Of a DNA stretch of 64,000 nt, positions 9,425-21,700 are shown one piece after another. This stretch comes from Pseudomonas floridensis (GTDB taxonomy: Bacteria; Pseudomonadota; Gammaproteobacteria; Pseudomonadales; Pseudomonadaceae). The notes below the pieces were generated by a model that ran no database searches, had not been told where the DNA came from, and saw only the letters and a list, made by a program, of their open reading frames with translations. The stretch spans positions 62,001 through 126,000 of the forward strand of contig NZ_MUIO01000002.1 in the NCBI RefSeq assembly GCF_002087235.1, written 5' to 3'. The stretch's first letter is position 1. The number at the start of each line of letters is the position of its first letter. The position numbers and the translations under genes were made by a program.

Positions 9425-12400
9425 AACGGATTTTCCAGAGCAGCATCGGTCCGCACGCCCCGCCACCGGCTGAAACGGTGACGCAAACGGTCGAGATAAA
9501 GGTAAACCACAGGGGTGGTATAGAGCGTCAACACCTGGCTGAAGACCAGACCACCGATGATGGTCAGCCCCAGCGGCCGACGCATTTCAGCGCCTTCCGC
9601 CGCACTCAGCAGCAACGGCAGCGCGCCTAGAATGGCCGCCATGGTGGTCATCAGAATCGGACGCAAGCGCTGCAGGCAGGCGCTACGAATCGATTCCTGA
9701 GGCGTCATGCCCTGATCGCGCTCCAGGTGCAGGGCAAGGTCGATCATCATGATCGCGTTTTTCTTCACCACACCGATCAGCAGGAATATGCCGAGCAGGG
9801 AAATCAGGCTGAATTCGCTGCGCAGCACGTAGATGCTCAACAAGGCGCCGACACCGGCCGACGGCAGGGTCGACAGAATGGTCAGCGGATGAATGTAGCT
9901 CTCATAGAGAATGCCCAGCACCAGATACACCGCGAGCAAGGCACCGAGAATCATCCACGGCTGGCTTTTTTGAGTGGCGGCGAAGGCGTTCGCCGTACCG
10001 GCCATTTTCGAGATGATATCGGCGGGCAGGCCGATGGCGGCGATGGAACGCTCGATGGCCAGCGTGGCCTGATCGAGACTGACGCCTTCGGCCAGGTCGA
10101 ATGAGATGTTTTCCGAGGCGAACTGACCATCATGGGAAACACGGTCGTTTTCCAGACTGCGCTCGTAATGCGCGATGCTGGACAAGGGCACCCGCTGACC
10201 GTCGGCGGTGATTACCTGGACCTGCTCCAGCGTCACCGGATCCTGCGCGTATTTGGGATTGACCTCCATCACCACCTGATACTGGTTCAGGCTGTCGTAG
10301 ATAGTCGACACCTGGCGCTGGCTATAGGCATTGTTCAGCACGGCAGTGACCATGTTCATGTCGATGCCCAGCCGTTTGGCGGTATCGCGATTGACGATCA
10401 GCGTCACCTGCTGCGCCCCCCGCCCTTCCCGTGCGTCGATGGCCGTCAGTTGCGGCAGCGACTTGAGCGCGGCGACTATTTGCGGGTACCACTTGCGCAG
10501 GCTTTCAAGATCGCCGCTCTGTACGATGTACTGATACTGCGAGCTGGTCTGCTCGCGTCCTCCACCCAGTTGCAGGTCCTGATCCGGGGCAAGGAACAGG
10601 CGACTGCCTGGAACGTGCGGCAACGTCTTGCGCAAGCGTTCGACGACCTTTTCGGCGGACAGCTTGCGTTCGCTGATGGGCTTGAGGCGCACGATCATGA
10701 ATGCGTTATTGGTTCCGCCGCTGCCGCCAATGAAACCCGCGACGCTCTTCACGGCCGGGTCGGCCAGCACCGCACGCCGGTAGATTTCCATCTTTGGCTG
10801 CATCACCTTGAACGACAGGCCGTCATCGCCGCGCACGAACCCCATCAACTGCCCGGTGTCCTGCTGCGGCAAGAAGGTCTTGGGCACCACCACGTACAGT
10901 GCGATGTTGACCACAACGGTAATCAGCAGGCTGAACAGTGTCAGACGTGGATGACGCAGCACCCAGCCCAGCGTGCGGTCATAGGCTGCAACCATGCGGT
11001 CGTTGAGCCGCTCGCTCCAGCGCTGAAAGGCGTTTTCCTGTTCGGCCTCACGCGGTTTGAGCCAGCGGGCACACAACATGGGGGTGAGCGTCAGGGAAAC
11101 GATCAGCGACACGACGATGGCCACCGACAGGGTGATGGAAAACTCGCGGAACAGGCTCTCCACCAACCCGCCCATGAACAGGATCGAAACGAAAACGGCC
11201 ACCAGCGAGACGTTCATCGACAACAGGGTGAAGCCGACTTCCTTGGCGCCAAGGAACGCAGCCTTCATCGGGTCCAGACCGTCATGAATATGCCGGGATA
11301 TGTTTTCCAGCACCACGATGGCGTCGTCCACCACCAGACCGGTGGCGAGAATCAGTGCCATGAGGGACAGGTTATTCAGGGAGAAACCGCACAGGTACAT
11401 GATGGCGAACGTGCCTACCAGCGAGACCGGCACCGCCAGAGTCGGAATCAGCGAAGCGCGAAAGCTGCCCAGAAACAGGAACACCACCAGCACCACCAGC
11501 ACGACGGCAATCAGCAGGGTCATTTCCGCCTCGTGCAGCGTGGCGGTGATCACCGGCGAACGGTCCATGGCGATATCGAGCTTGACGCTGGCGGGCAGTA
11601 CGGCCTGAAGGGCGGGCAACTGCGCCTTGATCTGAGCGACGGTTTCGATGATGTTGGCACCCGCCTGTCGGTTGATCACCAACAGCACGGCCGAGTTGTC
11701 ATTGAAAAAGCCGCTGTTGTAGCGGTTCTCGACCGCATCGCTGACCCTGGCGACATCCTTGAGCCGCAACGTTGCACCCTCCTGATAGCGGATGATCAGG
11801 GGCGCGTAGTCTTTGGCTTTTTCCAGTTGATCGTTGGCCTGAACCTGCCAGTTGTATTGATCATTCTCCACCGAACCTTTCGGGCGACGCACGTTGCTGC
11901 CCGTGATCGCGGTTCGCACATCGTCCAGCGACACGCCGTACTGGGAGAGCAATTGCGGCTCCAGCTCGATGCGTACCGCAGGCAGCGAACTACCACCGAT
12001 CTGCACTTCGCCGACACCGGTCACCTGCGACAGGCTCTGCGACAGGATGGTGGACGCCAGATCGTACAGTTGGCCCTTCTCAAGCACGGTCGAGGTCAGT
12101 GACAGGACCATGATCGGTGCCTGAGACGGATTAACCTTCTTGTAGGTCGGCATGCTGCGCATGCCGCTGGGCAACAGGTTGCGGGAGGCATTGATCGCCG
12201 CCTGCACCTCACGGGCCGCGCCATTGATGTCGCGGTTTAGATCGAACTGCAGAATCACTCGCGTAGTGCCCTGGCTCGAGCTGCTGGACATGGTGTTCAG
12301 CCCGGCAATCGTTCCCAGCGAGCGCTCAAGGGGCGTGGCGACGCTGGAGGCCATGATTTCAGGACTGGCACCCGGCAGGCTGGCCGATACCACGATCACC

Positions 12401-12528
12401 GGGAAGTCCATGTTCGGCAGCGGCGCCACGGGCAGCAGCCGGAAGCTGACCGCGCCGAGCAGCATGATCGCCAGACTCAGCAGGACGGTAGCGACAGGGC
12501 GGCGAATGAAAGGCGCTGACAGGTTCAT
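9421..12528 (-). CDS. muxC: RND efflux permease, MdtC/MuxC type
   Basis: A 1035-residue proton-driven RND transporter of the inner membrane. The N-terminal [23 protein letters not shown] helix, two large periplasmic loops and twelve predicted membrane segments are in the usual order. The proton-relay motif [17 protein letters not shown] lies near residue 399 with both Asp residues kept. It overlaps muxB by four bases (start) and opmB by four bases (end). Operons with two different adjacent RND genes are a feature of MdtABC and MuxABC systems, where the two permeases form a mixed trimer. Substrates cannot be predicted from sequence. Confidence 0.93.
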   Translation of the reverse strand: MNLSAPFIRRPVATVLLSLAIMLLGAVSFRLLPVAPLPNMDFPVIVVSASLPGASPEIMASSVATPLERSLGTIAGLNTMSSSSSQGTTRVILQFDLNRDINGAAREVQAAINASRNLLPSGMRSMPTYKKVNPSQAPIMVLSLTSTVLEKGQLYDLASTILSQSLSQVTGVGEVQIGGSSLPAVRIELEPQLLSQYGVSLDDVRTAITGSNVRRPKGSVENDQYNWQVQANDQLEKAKDYAPLIIRYQEGATLRLKDVARVSDAVENRYNSGFFNDNSAVLLVINRQAGANIIETVAQIKAQLPALQAVLPASVKLDIAMDRSPVITATLHEAEMTLLIAVVLVVLVVFLFLGSFRASLIPTLAVPVSLVGTFAIMYLCGFSLNNLSLMALILATGLVVDDAIVVLENISRHIHDGLDPMKAAFLGAKEVGFTLLSMNVSLVAVFVSILFMGGLVESLFREFSITLSVAIVVSLIVSLTLTPMLCARWLKPREAEQENAFQRWSERLNDRMVAAYDRTLGWVLRHPRLTLFSLLITVVVNIALYVVVPKTFLPQQDTGQLMGFVRGDDGLSFKVMQPKMEIYRRAVLADPAVKSVAGFIGGSGGTNNAFMIVRLKPISERKLSAEKVVERLRKTLPHVPGSRLFLAPDQDLQLGGGREQTSSQYQYIVQSGDLESLRKWYPQIVAALKSLPQLTAIDAREGRGAQQVTLIVNRDTAKRLGIDMNMVTAVLNNAYSQRQVSTIYDSLNQYQVVMEVNPKYAQDPVTLEQVQVITADGQRVPLSSIAHYERSLENDRVSHDGQFASENISFDLAEGVSLDQATLAIERSIAAIGLPADIISKMAGTANAFAATQKSQPWMILGALLAVYLVLGILYESYIHPLTILSTLPSAGVGALLSIYVLRSEFSLISLLGIFLLIGVVKKNAIMMIDLALHLERDQGMTPQESIRSACLQRLRPILMTTMAAILGALPLLLSAAEGAEMRRPLGLTIIGGLVFSQVLTLYTTPVVYLYLDRLRHRFSRWRGVRTDAALENPL

Positions 12529-15500
12529 GCGTCAGCCTGCTCCAGCCGGGCGGGTGCGCCAGGTTTACGGCTCCAGCGACGGCCCAGACGATCGAAGTAC
12601 AGGTAGATCACCGGTGTGGTGAACAGGGTCAGAATCTGGCTCAGCAGCAGACCGCCAACCATCACCAACCCCAGCGGCTGACGCAATTCAGCGCCAGAGC
12701 CAGTGGCCAGCATCAGCGGAATGGCCCCGAACAAAGCCGCGAGCGTGGTCATCAGGATCGGACGGAACCGCAGCAGCGCGGCCTCATAGATCGCCGTCTC
12801 TGGCTCGACACCGCGATTACGCTCCGCGTCCAGCGCGAAGTCGATCATCATGATGGCGTTTTTCTTGACGATGCCGATCAACAGGATGATGCCGATGATC
12901 GCGATCATTCCCAGGTCATTGCCGCTGAGCAGCAGCGCCAGCAATGCACCGACGGCCGCCGACGGCAGCGTCGACAAAATGGTGATCGGGTGAATGTAAC
13001 TCTCGTAAAGCACGCCCAGCACGATGTACATGGTGACCACTGCCGCCAGAATCAGCAGCAAAGTGCTGGACAACGACGCCTGGAACGCCTGCGCAGCGCC
13101 CTGGAACTGAGTCTGCACGCCAATCGGCATGCCAATGTCCTTCTGCACCTGCTCGATGACCTCGACCGCGGCGCCCAACGCGACGTTGGGTGCCAGGTTG
13201 AACGACATCATCACCGCCGGAAACTGACCGATATGGGCAATCGCCAATTGCGCCTGACGCTGCTCGACCCGCGCCAGACTCGAGAGTTTGACCTGCGCGC
13301 CGTCAGTGGTTTTCACATGAATCTGCTCCAGCGCCTGCGGCCCCAGTACGCTGGCGTCGGCCGATTGCAGAACCACACGGTACTGGCTGGCCTGGGTGTA
13401 GATGGTCGAAATCTGCCGCTGACCGAACGCGTCGTACAGCGCATCGGTGATGTTGGCAACACTGACGCCGACCCGACTGGCCGCATCGCGGTCAATCAGC
13501 AGGTAGACCTGCAGGCCCTTGTCTTGCAGATCACTGGCAACGTCCGTCAACTCGGGACGTTGCGCCAACGCATCCACCAGCTTGCCACTCCACTCACTGA
13601 GCAGCTCGGCGTCGGGAGACGACATGCTGAACTGGTACTGGGTACGGCTGACGCGATCTTCGATGGTCAGGTCCTGAACCGGCTGCATGAACAGGCGGAT
13701 GTCTGACAGCTTGTCGACTTCCGGCTGCAGCCGGTGAATGACCTCGGCCGCGGTCAGGTCGCGCTCCCCGTGAGGTTTGAGGTTGATCAGAAAACGACCG
13801 CTGTTGAGCGTTGCGTTGTCGCCATCCACGCCGATGTATGACGAAAGACTGACCACCGACGGGTCCTTGAGAATGATGTCCGCCAGGGCCTGCTGCCGCT
13901 CGCTCATGGCCTTGAACGACACCGATTGCGGGGCTTCGGAGATACCCTGGATCACACCGGTGTCCTGCACCGGAAAGAACCCCTTGGGTACCACGATGTA
14001 CAGCAGGACCGTCAGACCCAGTGTGGCGATGGCCACCAGCAACGTCAGCGGCTGGTGCTTGAGCACCCAGCGCAGACCGCCGCCATAGACATTGACCAGC
14101 CAGTCGATCCAGGCACCGCTGGCGCGATAGAAACGGCTCTGTTCTTCTTCCCTGGGTTCGCGCTTGAGCAAGCGCGCGCACATCATCGGGGTCAAGGTCA
14201 GCGAGACCACCAGGGAGATCAGGATCGCAACCGCCAGGGTGATGGCGAACTCTCTGAACAGGCGCCCGACGACGTCGGCCATGAACAGCAGCGGAATCAG
14301 CACGGCGATCAGCGACAGGGTCAGGGAAATGAGTGTGAAACCGATCTGCTTCGCCCCTTTCAACGCCGCCTGCAACGGGGTTTCGCCCTCTTCGATGTGG
14401 CGCGAGATGTTCTCCAGCATGACGATTGCATCGTCCACCACAAAACCTGTGGCGATTGTAAGCGCCATCAAGGTCAAGTTATTGATCGAAAAACCGGCGA
14501 GGTACATGACCCCGAATGTGCCGATCAATGATAACGGCACGGCAATCGACGGAATGAGCGTGGCACTCAGACGACGCAGGAACAGGAAAGTGACCAGCAC
14601 CACCAGCACGATCGCAATCAACAGCTCGTGCTGGACATCGGTGACCGAGGCGCGGATGGTCTGGGTTCGGTCGGTCAGCACCGTGACATCGAGTCCGGCA
14701 GGCAGGTTGTCGGTAATACTCGGCAACAGGGTTTTGATGCGGTCCACCACGTCGATGACGTTGGCGCCCGGCTGCCGCTGGATGTTGAGCAATACAGCCT
14801 GATTACGGTTGGCCCAGGCGGCGAGACGTTCGTTTTCCGCCCCTTCCACGATCTGCGCCACATCTTTCAAACGCAGCGGCGCGCCGTTTTTGTAGGCCAG
14901 AATCAGATTGGCATATTCCTCGGGCGACTTGAGCTGGTCATTGGCGTCCAGCATCGACACCCGGATCGGGCCGTCGAAATTGCCTTTGGGCTGATTGACG
15001 TTGGAGGCGCTGATCAGGGTTCGGACATCGGCAAGGTTCAGGCTGTTGGCGGCAAGCGCATCCGGGTTGACCTTGATACGCACGGCCTGACGCTGCCCAC
15101 CGGCGATACTGACCATGCCGACGCCGCTGATCTGGGAAATCTTCTGCGCCATGCGCGTGTCGACCAGGTCATTGAGTTTGGGCAGCAACATCGTCTTCGA
15201 GGTGATCGCCAGTGTCAGCACAGGCGTATCGGCCGGGTTGACCTTGTTGTACACCGGTGGCGCGGGCAAGTCCGTGGGCAGCAGATTGGTGGCGGCATTG
15301 ATGGCAGCCTGAACCTCCTGCTCGGCCACGTCCATGTTGATCTCAAGACTGAAACGCAAGGTGATCACCGAAGCGCCGCCAGAACTGGTGGACGCCATCT
15401 GGGTCAGCCCCGGCATCTGCCCGAACTGGCGTTCCAGCGGCGCGGTCACGGCACTGGTCATCACCTGCGGACTGGCTCCGGGGTACAGCGTCATCACCCG

Positions 15501-15635
15501 AATGGTCGGATAATCCACCTGCGGCAGTGCCGAAACCGGCAGCAATCCGTAGGCGATGAGACCGGCGAGGACAATCGCCACCATGCTCAGTGTGGTGGCA
15601 ACCGGACGCAGGATGAACAGACGTGACATGTTCAT
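12525..15635 (-). CDS. muxB: RND efflux permease, MdtB/MuxB type
   Basis: A 1036-residue RND permease, paralogous to the next gene. It opens with [19 protein letters not shown], carries [21 protein letters not shown] near residue 400 with both relay Asp residues, and has the [15 protein letters not shown] motif late in the protein. Start and stop overlap muxA and muxC by four bases each, so all subunits are translationally coupled and should be made in balanced amounts. In the family the MdtB member is mainly needed for drug binding or proton translocation in the heterotrimer. Assignment as B rather than C rests on operon position and on its closer resemblance to MdtB. Confidence 0.93.
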   Translation of the reverse strand: MNMSRLFILRPVATTLSMVAIVLAGLIAYGLLPVSALPQVDYPTIRVMTLYPGASPQVMTSAVTAPLERQFGQMPGLTQMASTSSGGASVITLRFSLEINMDVAEQEVQAAINAATNLLPTDLPAPPVYNKVNPADTPVLTLAITSKTMLLPKLNDLVDTRMAQKISQISGVGMVSIAGGQRQAVRIKVNPDALAANSLNLADVRTLISASNVNQPKGNFDGPIRVSMLDANDQLKSPEEYANLILAYKNGAPLRLKDVAQIVEGAENERLAAWANRNQAVLLNIQRQPGANVIDVVDRIKTLLPSITDNLPAGLDVTVLTDRTQTIRASVTDVQHELLIAIVLVVLVTFLFLRRLSATLIPSIAVPLSLIGTFGVMYLAGFSINNLTLMALTIATGFVVDDAIVMLENISRHIEEGETPLQAALKGAKQIGFTLISLTLSLIAVLIPLLFMADVVGRLFREFAITLAVAILISLVVSLTLTPMMCARLLKREPREEEQSRFYRASGAWIDWLVNVYGGGLRWVLKHQPLTLLVAIATLGLTVLLYIVVPKGFFPVQDTGVIQGISEAPQSVSFKAMSERQQALADIILKDPSVVSLSSYIGVDGDNATLNSGRFLINLKPHGERDLTAAEVIHRLQPEVDKLSDIRLFMQPVQDLTIEDRVSRTQYQFSMSSPDAELLSEWSGKLVDALAQRPELTDVASDLQDKGLQVYLLIDRDAASRVGVSVANITDALYDAFGQRQISTIYTQASQYRVVLQSADASVLGPQALEQIHVKTTDGAQVKLSSLARVEQRQAQLAIAHIGQFPAVMMSFNLAPNVALGAAVEVIEQVQKDIGMPIGVQTQFQGAAQAFQASLSSTLLLILAAVVTMYIVLGVLYESYIHPITILSTLPSAAVGALLALLLSGNDLGMIAIIGIILLIGIVKKNAIMMIDFALDAERNRGVEPETAIYEAALLRFRPILMTTLAALFGAIPLMLATGSGAELRQPLGLVMVGGLLLSQILTLFTTPVIYLYFDRLGRRWSRKPGAPARLEQADA

Positions 15636-16954
15636 ACGCTTGGTTTATCCGCCTTCAGCAGCGATGCCGATTTTTCGGTACCGCTGTCCGGCTTGCCATG
15701 AAGCTTTTGCCCCGGCCCGGCGGGCACGTCCTTGCTGTCGCTGACGACTTCCACCTCGGCTCCGTCGCGCAGACGGTCGGTGCCCTCGAGCACAACCCGT
15801 GCGCCTGCCGTCAGACCTTCGGTAATGACGGTCGAGGTTTCGTTGCTCGGACCGGTCTTGAGCAGATTGATCTTGACCTTCTTATCGCCGTCCAGCACAT
15901 AGACGAATGTGCCGTTGGTACCAAACTGAACCGCTGCGGTTGGCACCAGAACGGCTTGCGTCAGCGTATCGGCACGCAGCCGGACATTGACGAACTGATT
16001 GGGAAACAGCACTTCATCCTGATTATCGAAGCGCGCCTTGAACTTCAGAGTACCCGTAGCGACATCGATCTGATTGTCCAGGCTGGCGAGAACACCGCTG
16101 GCCTGCATCTTCACGTCGCCGCGATCCCAGGCTTCGACGGGCAGCTTGTCGCCAGTGCGATAGCGGGCGATCACACTGGACAGGTCTTTTTCAGGCAAGG
16201 TGAAATTGACTGATATCGGCTGGGTCTGGGTAATCACCACCAGCGCAGTGGTATCGTTGGCGGCCACCAGGTTACCGACGTCCAGTTGCTTGAGACCCAC
16301 GCGACCGGCGATAGGCGCACGGATACGGGTAAAGTCCAGATTGAGCCTGGCTTCGGCCACTGCGGCCTGATTGGTCTTGATGGTGCCCTGATACTGGTTG
16401 ACCAGCGACTCGGCGGTGTCCAGCGTCTGCTTGGCGATGCTGTCTTCAGCATAGAGACTGCGATAGCGTTTGACGTCCAGTTGGGCGTTCTTGAGCAAGG
16501 CCTGATTGGTTGCCAGCGTGCCTTCGGCCTGCTGCAACGCGACCTGATAACTGCGCGGATCGATTTCCGCGAGCAGATCACCCGCCTTCACCATCTGGCC
16601 TTCCTGGAAATTGATCTTGACCAGTTCGCCCGCCACCCGGCTGCGCACGTTGATGGTATTCATCGCAGTCACGGTGCCCAGCGCCTTGTAATAGATCGGA
16701 AAATCGCCCTGGGTCACTGGCGCGACGCGCACCGGAACGGCGGCAGCCGCCCCGCCGAATCCCGGCCGGGCCATACCGGTCTTGCTGGTCTTGCTGGTTT
16801 GCGCACTCTTGTCGGCAGCGTCAGTGCCTGACGTCGATGAGGAGCCCGGCCAGAATCTCCAGCACAGGCCGATGACGACCAACATGACCACTAGACTGAT
16901 CAACCAGCGACGGGATTTACGAGGGCCAGACGATTGCATGAATAAATCAACCAT
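15632..16954 (-). CDS. muxA: RND membrane-fusion (periplasmic adaptor) protein, MdtA/MuxA type
   Basis: About 440 residues if started at ATG 16954; GTG 16993 and ATG 16939 in the same frame are alternatives, and none has a clear ribosome site. A membrane anchor ([18 protein letters not shown]) near the N-terminus is followed by a low-complexity linker, the first lipoyl-like half ([19 protein letters not shown], then [20 protein letters not shown]), a helical hairpin with [23 protein letters not shown], and the barrel domain. It bridges the MuxB/C pump and the OpmB channel in the periplasm. First gene of the operon; its promoter should lie between here and the tpx terminator. Confidence 0.92.
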   Translation of the reverse strand: MVDLFMQSSGPRKSRRWLISLVVMLVVIGLCWRFWPGSSSTSGTDAADKSAQTSKTSKTGMARPGFGGAAAAVPVRVAPVTQGDFPIYYKALGTVTAMNTINVRSRVAGELVKINFQEGQMVKAGDLLAEIDPRSYQVALQQAEGTLATNQALLKNAQLDVKRYRSLYAEDSIAKQTLDTAESLVNQYQGTIKTNQAAVAEARLNLDFTRIRAPIAGRVGLKQLDVGNLVAANDTTALVVITQTQPISVNFTLPEKDLSSVIARYRTGDKLPVEAWDRGDVKMQASGVLASLDNQIDVATGTLKFKARFDNQDEVLFPNQFVNVRLRADTLTQAVLVPTAAVQFGTNGTFVYVLDGDKKVKINLLKTGPSNETSTVITEGLTAGARVVLEGTDRLRDGAEVEVVSDSKDVPAGPGQKLHGKPDSGTEKSASLLKADKPSV

Positions 16955-17057
16955 TACAGGTGAGGGCTTCTTTGGACGCTGAACAATAAGCACTGATGAG
17001 CTTCAAGCAAAGCGCCTTTACCAAGCGCTTACTTTCGTTAAACGGTTGAAGCACAAA

Positions 17058-17088
17058 TAAAAAAACGGCCTGAACGGATTCAGGCCGT
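17058..17088 (-). terminator. Rho-independent terminator of tpx
   Basis: Read on the minus strand, an ACGGCCTGAA / TTCAGGCCGT stem (17065-17088) with a four-base loop is followed by a run of seven T residues. It lies about 18 bases past the tpx stop codon. The T-run faces only the tpx direction. Confidence 0.88.
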
Positions 17089-17105
17089 CGATACCTTGCA
17101 GAACG

Positions 17106-17606
17106 TTACTTCAATACCGCCAGGGCGGCATCGTAGTCAGGCTCTTCAGCAATTTCGGATACCAGTTCGCTGTGCAGCACGTTGTTGTTTTCATCCAGAA
17201 CCACCACTGCGCGAGCGGTCAGGCCCTTGAGCGGGCCATTGGCGATCGCGACACCGTAGTTCTGGCTGAACTCGGGGCTGCGGAAAGCGGACAGATTCTT
17301 GACGTTTTCAAGGCCTTCGGAACCGCAGAAACGCGCCTGAGCGAACGGCAGATCGTTGGAAATGCACAGCACCACAGCGTTGTTAACATCATTGGCCTGG
17401 GCATTGAACTTGCGCACCGAGGTGGCGCAGGTCGGGGTGTCGACGCTTGGGAAGATGTTCAGCACTTTGCGCTTGCCGGCAAAGTCGTTCAGTGTCACTT
17501 CAGCCAAGCCTTCGCCGACGAGGGTAAAAGCAGGCGCTGCGCTGCTGTTTTTTGGCAGTTCGCCACTGACTTGAACGGGATTACCTTTGAGAGTCACTTG
17601 GGCCAT
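17106..17606 (-). CDS. tpx: Thiol peroxidase (atypical 2-Cys peroxiredoxin)
   Basis: The 166-residue product from ATG 17606 has exactly the normal Tpx length; AAGGAC lies just upstream, so the 27-residue longer reading to 17687 is rejected. Tpx reduces hydrogen and alkyl peroxides using thioredoxin. The peroxidatic Cys60 sits in [15 protein letters not shown] and the resolving Cys94 in [12 protein letters not shown], matching the known pair. The Arg of the active site is in [15 protein letters not shown]. It is monocistronic with its own terminator. A LysR-type gene lies just upstream in the same direction, but nothing shows that it controls tpx. Confidence 0.95.
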   Translation of the reverse strand: MAQVTLKGNPVQVSGELPKNSSAAPAFTLVGEGLAEVTLNDFAGKRKVLNIFPSVDTPTCATSVRKFNAQANDVNNAVVLCISNDLPFAQARFCGSEGLENVKNLSAFRSPEFSQNYGVAIANGPLKGLTARAVVVLDENNNVLHSELVSEIAEEPDYDAALAVLK

Positions 17607-17699
17607 GAAACGAGGTCCTTTTTCGGTTTGGTTTGGGTAAGAATCAGAAGTTAAACACGAAAGTGCTTCACGACCTATATAGGACAATTCCGAATGTGC

Positions 17700-18617
17700 T
17701 CAGGAATTGAGCCGGTCTCTGACCTCCGGTCGTGCACACAATTCTGCCAGCCAGTCGACGAAAACCCGAACCCGCCTCGACAACTGTCGATGCGGCGGAT
17801 ACAGGGCCATAAGTGGCAAAGCCGGCGGTCGATAGTCTCGCAGCACCTCGACCAGCGTGCCGCTGCGCAACTGCGTGGCGATGTGGTAGCGCGGCGCCTG
17901 TATGAGACCGAATCCGGCTTCGCAGGCAGCGACGTAACCTTCGGCACTGTTAACGGCCAGCGAGCGGGTCAATTGAGGTTCGTGCAACTGACCACGCACC
18001 ATGAACTCCAGCCCGTAACGCTTGCTGCTGCCCGTGGAGAAATACTCGATCACTCGATGGCGGGTCAGATCTTCAAGGTCCAGAGGAGAGCCGTGCTCGT
18101 CAAGGTACGCACGGCTGGCGCAGGTAATCTGTGTCAATTTTTCCAGCGGCCTGGCGACCAGTGCTTCATCGTGTGAACTGCCAGCGCGCAGGACGCAATC
18201 CACACCTTCGCGTACCAGATCGACCTGCCGGTCGCTCATGCCAATCTCAAGTTCGATCTGCGGATAACGCCGGGTGAATTCAGACAGAGCAGGCATGACG
18301 ACCATGCACCCCAGACTCATGGGCAGATCGATCCGCAGCAGGCCTTTAGGTCCGGCGCTGGTAGATGAGAAAGCCGACTCAGCGTCTTCAAGATCGGCCA
18401 GCAGGCTGAGACAGCGCTGGTAATACGCATTGCCGTCGGGCGTCGCGCTGACCTGGCGAGTCGTACGCTGCAGAAGCTGAACCCCAAGATGAGCCTCGAG
18501 CTGCTTGATCAGCACCGTAACGGACGCGCGAGGCATTTGCAGGCTTTCAGCGGCCTTGGCAAACCCGCCCAGCTCGACGATGCGGGTGAACACGCGCATG
18601 GCGTTGAATCGATCCAT
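17700..18617 (-). CDS. LysR-family transcriptional regulator
   Basis: A 305-residue LysR protein: winged helix-turn-helix at residues 1-60 (FTRIVELGGFAKAAESLQMPRASVTVLIKQLEAHLG) and an effector-binding domain beginning about residue 90 (GLLRIDLPMSLGCMVVMP). The one-residue-type variation MDRFNAMRVFTRIVE is typical of the CrgA/DsdC-like subgroup that often controls a neighbouring oxidoreductase or efflux gene. The target is unknown: it is separated from tpx by about 90 bases and from tamB by about 110 bases, all on the same strand. No inducer can be predicted. Confidence 0.9.
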   Translation of the reverse strand: MDRFNAMRVFTRIVELGGFAKAAESLQMPRASVTVLIKQLEAHLGVQLLQRTTRQVSATPDGNAYYQRCLSLLADLEDAESAFSSTSAGPKGLLRIDLPMSLGCMVVMPALSEFTRRYPQIELEIGMSDRQVDLVREGVDCVLRAGSSHDEALVARPLEKLTQITCASRAYLDEHGSPLDLEDLTRHRVIEYFSTGSSKRYGLEFMVRGQLHEPQLTRSLAVNSAEGYVAACEAGFGLIQAPRYHIATQLRSGTLVEVLRDYRPPALPLMALYPPHRQLSRRVRVFVDWLAELCARPEVRDRLNS

Positions 18618-18728
18618 GATGACCGGGAATCCATTTTTTACTGCATTTCAATAAGAAGAACCGTTTTAGCGGGTTACTACCCACGCTGTCGAGGACAACC
18701 TGCTTCAGCAGTGTCCCTCCTCTATGTT

Positions 18729-21700
18729 TCAGAAATCGCGTTTGTAGAAAATATCCAGCGAACTGGCAATGCCGCTGGCCGCTTCCAGATAGACGCGTTT
18801 GCTGAGCAGGTAACGCAATGCAATAGTATTGGCCGGTTCGAACACACCCACCCCGTAACGCAGGCTGAGCTTGTCAGTGATCTTGCCGCTGGCCACGACA
18901 TTGGTTTTGTCACCCGTCCCGGAAGTATCGAGCTCGAAATCCTTGATCCCCAGGTTATCGGCCAGCTTGCCGGTGGTTGAAGCACTGCCAGCGACACCCA
19001 GTGCCAGCGCAGCCTGTGCAACCATGTTGTTGTCCTCGCCGGAATTACCCAACGGCCGTCCCATGACCAGATAGGACAGGGCTTGCTCCTGACTCATGGC
19101 CGGTTCGGAAAACACTTCGGTGGTCGGCTGGTCGGCACTGCCGGTCAGGCGGATACCGGCGATCACATCGTCGGTCTGGCGAATGGCTTCGATGTCCAGA
19201 TAAGGCTGATCTACAGGGCCGGCGAATAGCAATCTGGCCTTGCGAATGGTCAGACGCTGTCCATAGGCGCGATACCGTCCGTTATTGAGGTTCAGTTCCC
19301 CGCGAGTATCGAGGTTGTCGCCAATGTGGACACGCCCTACCAGATCGGCCGTCAGGCCAAAACCGTTGAAACTGAGTTTTTCCTGTCCGACTTCGACGTC
19401 GATGTCCATCGCGACGGCGAGCGGCGGCGCGCCTTCCTCGGTCTGCTGGCCGACAATGACCGTGTCACCCGAGAGCTTGACGGTCGACGGTGGCAGTTCA
19501 CGAATGGTGATTGCACCCTTGGGGATCAGTACCTTGCCGGAGACCGCCAGTCGCTCGCCTTGCATCGATATCTTCAGGTCAGGCGCTGCCTCGACTTGCG
19601 CATAGGGCTCAACATGAATCGGCAGTCGAGAGCCCTTCAGGCTCAGATCGACCACCAGCGCCTGCCCCCAGGCCACCTGCCCGGTCAGAGCCCCCTGTCC
19701 GGTGGTGCCGCTTTTCCAGCCGCCATTGACCTGAACATTTTCTCCAGCGATCAGCGCCTGGACATTCAGGTCGTGCAGTTCCATCGGCATTTCAGCACCA
19801 GACACCTCGCCGCCCTGCAATGCAACACTGCCGTTGACCAGCGGTGCCAGCAAGCCACCGGACAGTCTGCCGCTGCCGTTGAGGCGTCCATTGAGCTTCT
19901 CGACCATCGGCGCAAACGGGCGTGCCACCGAGAGATCAAGGCCGGACAGGCTGAAGTCACCGGAAAGCGCCTTGTTGCTCGACAGCGGGTCGATCTGGGC
20001 GGTCAGCAGAAGACGGCCCAGCCTGGCGCCATCGAAATCCAGGCGAGCGTCGATCTTTTTCGGTGTCAGGGTGCTGGTCAGCTTCAGAGTCTGATATGGG
20101 AAATCCAGCCATTTATCCTTGTCCCGCACCCGCAGGGTTCCGCCACCGGCATCCACCCGGATCTGACCGTTGGGGCCGGCCGCTGGCATGTCCAGCTGGA
20201 CATCGGCGTTCAACGTGCCTTTCCAGGCGAAATCCTTTGGCAGCCATTGCGCCAGGCTGTCGAGCGGGAAGTTTTTCAGGTGGTAGCGCAAGCGCGGATC
20301 GGGCATCAGGCGCTGGTCCTCGCCACACAGGCTGGCGGCACCGGATAGCCAACAATGGGCGCCGAACTCAAGTCTCCCGTCGGCCAGCCGCTCGAGCCGC
20401 GCCGGTCGCTGCAGACGCCAGTCCTGACCGCCGCTCTGGACGGCACCACTGGCTAACCGGCCACGCCAATTGCCGTTATCCAGCGTGCCGTCCAGTGCCA
20501 GAGCGAGCTTGAGGAGTGGACCTTGCAGGTCAAGTTTGAGTTGCTGGGCTTTCAGCGTGCCCTGCCCGTCCACGGTCAAGGTTCCGAGGCTGGTATCGCC
20601 GCTTTGAATGCCAGCGCCCTTGAGGTTGACTGACGCCCGTTGGGCCGCGTCCAGCCTGGCGGTGGCGGCGAGCGATTGCAGGCGATTGTCTTGAAAGGCC
20701 AACTGGCTACCCTGCAACACCAACTGGCCCTGAGGCGCCTGCAGCGTTCCGGCCAGGTCCAGCCTGCCGCTGGCCTGTCCCTGCAAGCGTGGCCAGAGTT
20801 GGCCCAGACGCTTCAGATTCAGGTCCAGTTGCCCTTGCAGGCGCTGATTCAGACTGCCGACGCCTTGAATACTGTTGTCGCCAAGGCGAATGTTCAGATT
20901 GGCCAGACTCCACTGTTGCCCATGGCCATCGGCCTTGGCCTGCAATAACGCAGGCTGACCGCGTAATCGGCCTTTCAGGTCCAGATCCGCAGTCAATTCC
21001 AGTTGGTCGTTCTGGAGTTGTCCTTTGCTGCGCAGCGGACCGGCCAGCGTGCCCGGCAGCTCGGCGACCCAGAACGAAGGGTCCAGCGAGCTCAGGTCGA
21101 GCGCGGTGTCCCAGCCGATGCCGTCAGCGAACTGCACGTTCACATGGCCGCTGGCCTTGCCCTGCCCGGCGACCAGATCCAGTTGCGGCAGATAGATCTG
21201 CTGCAAATCACCACTGAACGGGCTGCCCACTGTGAACGCGCCAGCGGGGCCGTCCAGGCTGGCGTTGAAATGGCCGAGGTATTTGCCATCCGTATACGAC
21301 ACATCTCCCTTGAAGGCATGGAGCGCGACCTGCGGCGTGGCGTCAATGGGATACAGCCGCTGCCAAGGAAAGTCCAGCCAATCGACACTGGCGTCGGCAC
21401 TGAAGCCGGTTTCCCAGTTCAATTTGCCATTGACCAGCAGTCGTTGCTGCTCGCTGGCTGCCAGATTCAGGGCCGCGATGGTGGCACCCTTTGCATCTGC
21501 ACGACCCTGCAACACCAGTGTCATCGGACCTTGTTCGGCGGGCAGACTGGCAGATCCGTCGATCTGATAGCCATTGTCCAAATTACCCTCGGCGGTGAGC
21601 AGCAACTGATCGAGCTGCAGGGTTTCCGGCAGTCCGGAGCTGGGCCTGAAATGCTCCGAGGTGAGTTTCAGCCGCGCTGGCACATGCTCGGCAAGCGGTT

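Noticed and set aside
10132..12102. 656-residue plus-strand frame opposite muxC
   Set aside because: His/Gln/Arg-rich composition typical of the complement of an RND gene; no recognisable domain.
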